Shown here: piece after piece, positions 32,187 through 34,171 of the stretch
Layout of the letters: every line of letters begins with the position of its first letter
Position numbering within the stretch: position 1 is the first letter of the stretch
Source: an uncultured Saprospiraceae bacterium
GTDB lineage: Bacteria; Bacteroidota; Bacteroidia; Chitinophagales; Saprospiraceae
DNA length: 34,171 bases
Direction of reading: 5' to 3'
Assembly: GCA_937951615.1 (NCBI GenBank)
Contig: CALFBH010000038.1
Location: 1 to 34,171 of the forward strand
Position numbers and translations under genes: made by a program
Notes under the pieces: model-generated
Told to the model about the DNA's origin: nothing
The model's database searches: none
The model's input: only the letters and a program-made list of their open reading frames with translations

Positions 32187-33848
32187 ATGAAATACTTAGC
32201 CATCTTACTGGTCTGTTTTACCTTCCAAACTGCCATTGCGCAACAAACAGTTGGTTTATTTGAAAATGACAGCCTAGCCTATAATGGCTATACGCTCATG
32301 TCGCCGATGAGTTCCACAAGCACCTATCTATTAGACAATTGTGGGCGACTTGTGAATAGCTGGCAAGGCAGTAATTTCCCTACTTTTTCTGCTTATTTGC
32401 TCGAAGATGGCAGTCTCTTGCGTCCTTGTCGGGGAATGATGGGATCACCAAGTATTATCGAGCGGTATAGCTGGGCAGGTGACTTGTTGTGGAGCTATAC
32501 CTATATTGCTGCGGGCAACCTAGGACAGCATCATGATATAAAACCAATGCCAAATGGCAATATACTTGTGCTCTCTATCGAGGAAGTAACTTATACAGAA
32601 GCCATCAATAAAGGCAGAAATCCTGACTTGATGGATGACGTATTGTGGGCGGAACATATTGTAGAATTACAACCGCTTGGAAATAATTCCGCAATTATTG
32701 TCTGGGAATGGCATGTTATGGATCATTTAGTGCAGGAATATGACAGCACCAAAACCAATTATGATAATGTAATAGACCATCCGGAATTGATGAATATTAA
32801 TTATGTAGGCATCGACCAGCCTGGTTCTTATACGGACTGGCTGCATGCCAATTACATTGATTATAATCCTCAACTCGACCAAGTGATGATTAATTTTCGG
32901 AATACAAATGAATTTTGGGTAATAGACCATAGTACAACAACAACCGAAGCTGCCAGCTCAATCGGTGGAAATTCAGGTAAAGGTGGAGATATTTTATACC
33001 GTTGGGGAAATCCACAAACCTATAAAAGAGGGACAGAAGCAGATCGGAAATTCTATTTGCAACACAATAGCCACTGGATACCAGAAGGCAAACCAGGAAC
33101 AGGTAATATCCTGGTTTTCAATAATGGAAATGGCCGTCCAGGAGGAGATTATTCTTCTATCGAAGAACTTATTCCTCCTGTTGATGCCCTTGGAAATTAC
33201 GACGCGCTTGCCTCTGGGCAGGCGTATGGACCACTTGCCCCGAGCTGGATTTATGAAGATGGTTTTGCCTTTTATGCACTCAGGATTTCCGGTGCGGAGC
33301 GTCAACCAAACGGGAATACGCTGATTTGTAATGGACTATACGGAAATTTTTTTGAGGTCGATAATGACTTCAATATACATTGGGATTATGTCAACCCAAT
33401 TGCTAATAACTTCCCTTTGTCTCAAGGAGATGCGCCTTTTGGCAATAGCATTTTTACGGTCAAGCGGTATAGTGTAGATTATCCGGGACTTGTCAATCAG
33501 GACTTAATGCCTGGTGCCGTTTTAGAATTGAATCCACTTATTGGTGGCTGCCAAATTTATGAAGAAGAAATAACAGTTCTTGATACCCCTTTCGGGGAAT
33601 ATAGCCTTACTGCATATCCTATTCCCGCTGACCAGACTGTAAAAATAGAATATGCTGCACATAGCTTATCCACTGATTCCCAACTGGAAATTATCAGCCA
33701 ATTGGGAGAAGTTATTTTAAATAAAAAATTATCCTATCAAAATGATTTTATAGAAATAAATGTAAAAAACTGGAGTGCCGGCATATATTTTTATAGAATA
33801 CAAGCCGACCGACCAAGCATAATACGGAAATTCGTGGTGCTGCATTAA
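32187..33848 (+). CDS. Secreted arylsulfotransferase (ASST)-like protein with T9SS tail
   Basis: The 553-residue protein has a signal peptide (cleavage near AIA-QQ). A beta-propeller-like body follows, with HHDIKPMPNGNILVLS, TDWLHANYIDYNPQLDQV, NSHWIPEG and RQPNGNTLICNG, segments I associate with ASST-type proteins. The last 75 residues form a type IX secretion sorting domain (LTAYPIPADQTVKIEY, WSAGIYFYRI, RKFVVLH). It should be exported and released or anchored at the surface. Canonical ASST moves sulfate between phenols; many Bacteroidota members have unknown substrates. It lies 17 bases after the symporter gene, so it may share its transcript. Confidence 0.85.
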   Translation: MKYLAILLVCFTFQTAIAQQTVGLFENDSLAYNGYTLMSPMSSTSTYLLDNCGRLVNSWQGSNFPTFSAYLLEDGSLLRPCRGMMGSPSIIERYSWAGDLLWSYTYIAAGNLGQHHDIKPMPNGNILVLSIEEVTYTEAINKGRNPDLMDDVLWAEHIVELQPLGNNSAIIVWEWHVMDHLVQEYDSTKTNYDNVIDHPELMNINYVGIDQPGSYTDWLHANYIDYNPQLDQVMINFRNTNEFWVIDHSTTTTEAASSIGGNSGKGGDILYRWGNPQTYKRGTEADRKFYLQHNSHWIPEGKPGTGNILVFNNGNGRPGGDYSSIEELIPPVDALGNYDALASGQAYGPLAPSWIYEDGFAFYALRISGAERQPNGNTLICNGLYGNFFEVDNDFNIHWDYVNPIANNFPLSQGDAPFGNSIFTVKRYSVDYPGLVNQDLMPGAVLELNPLIGGCQIYEEEITVLDTPFGEYSLTAYPIPADQTVKIEYAAHSLSTDSQLEIISQLGEVILNKKLSYQNDFIEINVKNWSAGIYFYRIQADRPSIIRKFVVLH

Positions 33849-33956
33849 CTGGACTTTGGACAAAAAGAAGCGGGAGGAGAGACTATATAGTGTTGATAAT
33901 CAGTATTTAAGCAGTTTTGGTTAATTTTTTTCAGCAATTTCTCATTTGGCTTTTTG

Positions 33957-33974
33957 TCCCCCTTTGGAGGGGGA
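33957..33974. repeat. GC-rich short hairpin
   Basis: TCCCCC and GGGGGA around six bases, in the gene-free 3' stretch after the arylsulfotransferase gene. There is no T-run after it. Probably a dispersed repeat or a weak terminator. Confidence 0.4.
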
Positions 33975-34047
33975 TAATTCAACATTTTAGCCATTATTCC
34001 TATGAAGATTGGGAACTTTCGGTTTAAATGACTTAGATTCAACCAAT

Positions 34048-34068
34048 AAATGCAACGGCATTTTTTTT
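34048..34068 (+). terminator. Possible weak intrinsic terminator
   Basis: AAATGC (34048-34053) and GCATTT (34058-34063) around four bases, continuing into more T up to 34068. The stem is short; it lies 200 bases after the arylsulfotransferase stop. Confidence 0.4.
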
Positions 34069-34078
34069 AGTTGAAAAA

Positions 34079-34128
34079 ACAAGTCCATCGTTCTTTTTTG
34101 CCTAGGCAAAAAAGAACGATGGACTTGT
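34079..34128. repeat. Perfect 50-bp palindrome
   Basis: Twenty-five bases (34079-34103, starting ACAAGTCCATCG and ending TTGCCT) are followed directly by their exact complement (34104-34128), centred on CCTAGG with no spacer. It is in the gene-free end of the window. No coding frame is evident between 33849 and 34171. Confidence 0.85.
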
Positions 34129-34171
34129 GGCGCAAATTTTTCCTCTTATCTTTGGTTTTACAACAAGCCAA

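Noticed and set aside
1-34171. tRNA or rRNA genes
   Set aside because: I looked for cloverleaf-like segments and conserved rRNA words in the gene-free stretches and saw none. A covariance search was not possible.

Overview
The window looks like chromosomal DNA of a member of the Bacteroidota, probably close to the Saprospiraceae/Lewinella group. The reasons are a SusC-type TonB receptor and a SusD-type lipoprotein, a type IX secretion C-terminal tail on the last protein, -7 boxes of the Bacteroidota form TAnnTTTG, a DUF2723 membrane protein, and Cys-rich 'CNDxDPxTxND' repeats in a secreted enzyme. The group assignment is an inference from gene families; no rRNA or marker gene is present. TAG, TAA and TGA are all used as stops.

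Layout. 1-5.5 kb: a diheme cytochrome lipoprotein, a HIT hydrolase, an unpaired SusD, a DUF1643 protein, a small lipoprotein and a PhnA/YjdM-type protein. 5.5-9.5 kb: a very large secreted GH9 glucanase with two almost identical carbohydrate-binding-like modules, six Cys-rich repeats and a dockerin-like C-terminus. 9.7-12.4 kb: a truncated Rpn-type nuclease, a tyrosine phosphatase, a short orphan domain and an NrnA/DHH phosphoesterase. 12.4-15.2 kb: an AT-rich minus-strand cassette made of a HEPN-domain protein, a small secreted protein interrupted by two amber codons and a HipA-N-like protein. It faces a candidate small RNA with a consensus promoter, a hairpin and an intrinsic terminator. 15.3-18.3 kb: an unpaired SusC, with a TA-flanked MITE-like element just upstream. 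18.6-19.6 kb: a GNAT/HTH pair with the layout of a toxin-antitoxin module. 19.7-21 kb: queF and queC for queuosine. 21.3-24.5 kb: a DUF2723 glycosyltransferase-like protein. 24.7-32.2 kb: rpiB, an MBL/beta-CASP RNase-like protein, then xylB, a REP-flanked IS200-type transposase, xylA and a sodium/sugar symporter. 32.2-33.9 kb: an arylsulfotransferase-like protein with a T9SS tail. The window ends with a 50-bp perfect palindrome.

How the genes fit together. The GH9 enzyme, SusC and SusD suggest capture and digestion of plant or algal beta-glucans. The symporter, XylA, XylB and RpiB form a clear xylose-to-pentose-phosphate route. QueF and QueC supply preQ0/preQ1 steps.

The window is rich in short non-coding repeats: three palindromic element families, REP hairpins, and arrays of short 'words' at gene edges. 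One array of eight octamers ends exactly on the xylA start codon. The strongest candidate for something new is the HEPN locus. The candidate small RNA starts face-to-face with the HEPN promoter. It also carries a perfect 17-nt antisense match to the HEPN operon mRNA about 50 nt before the last gene.
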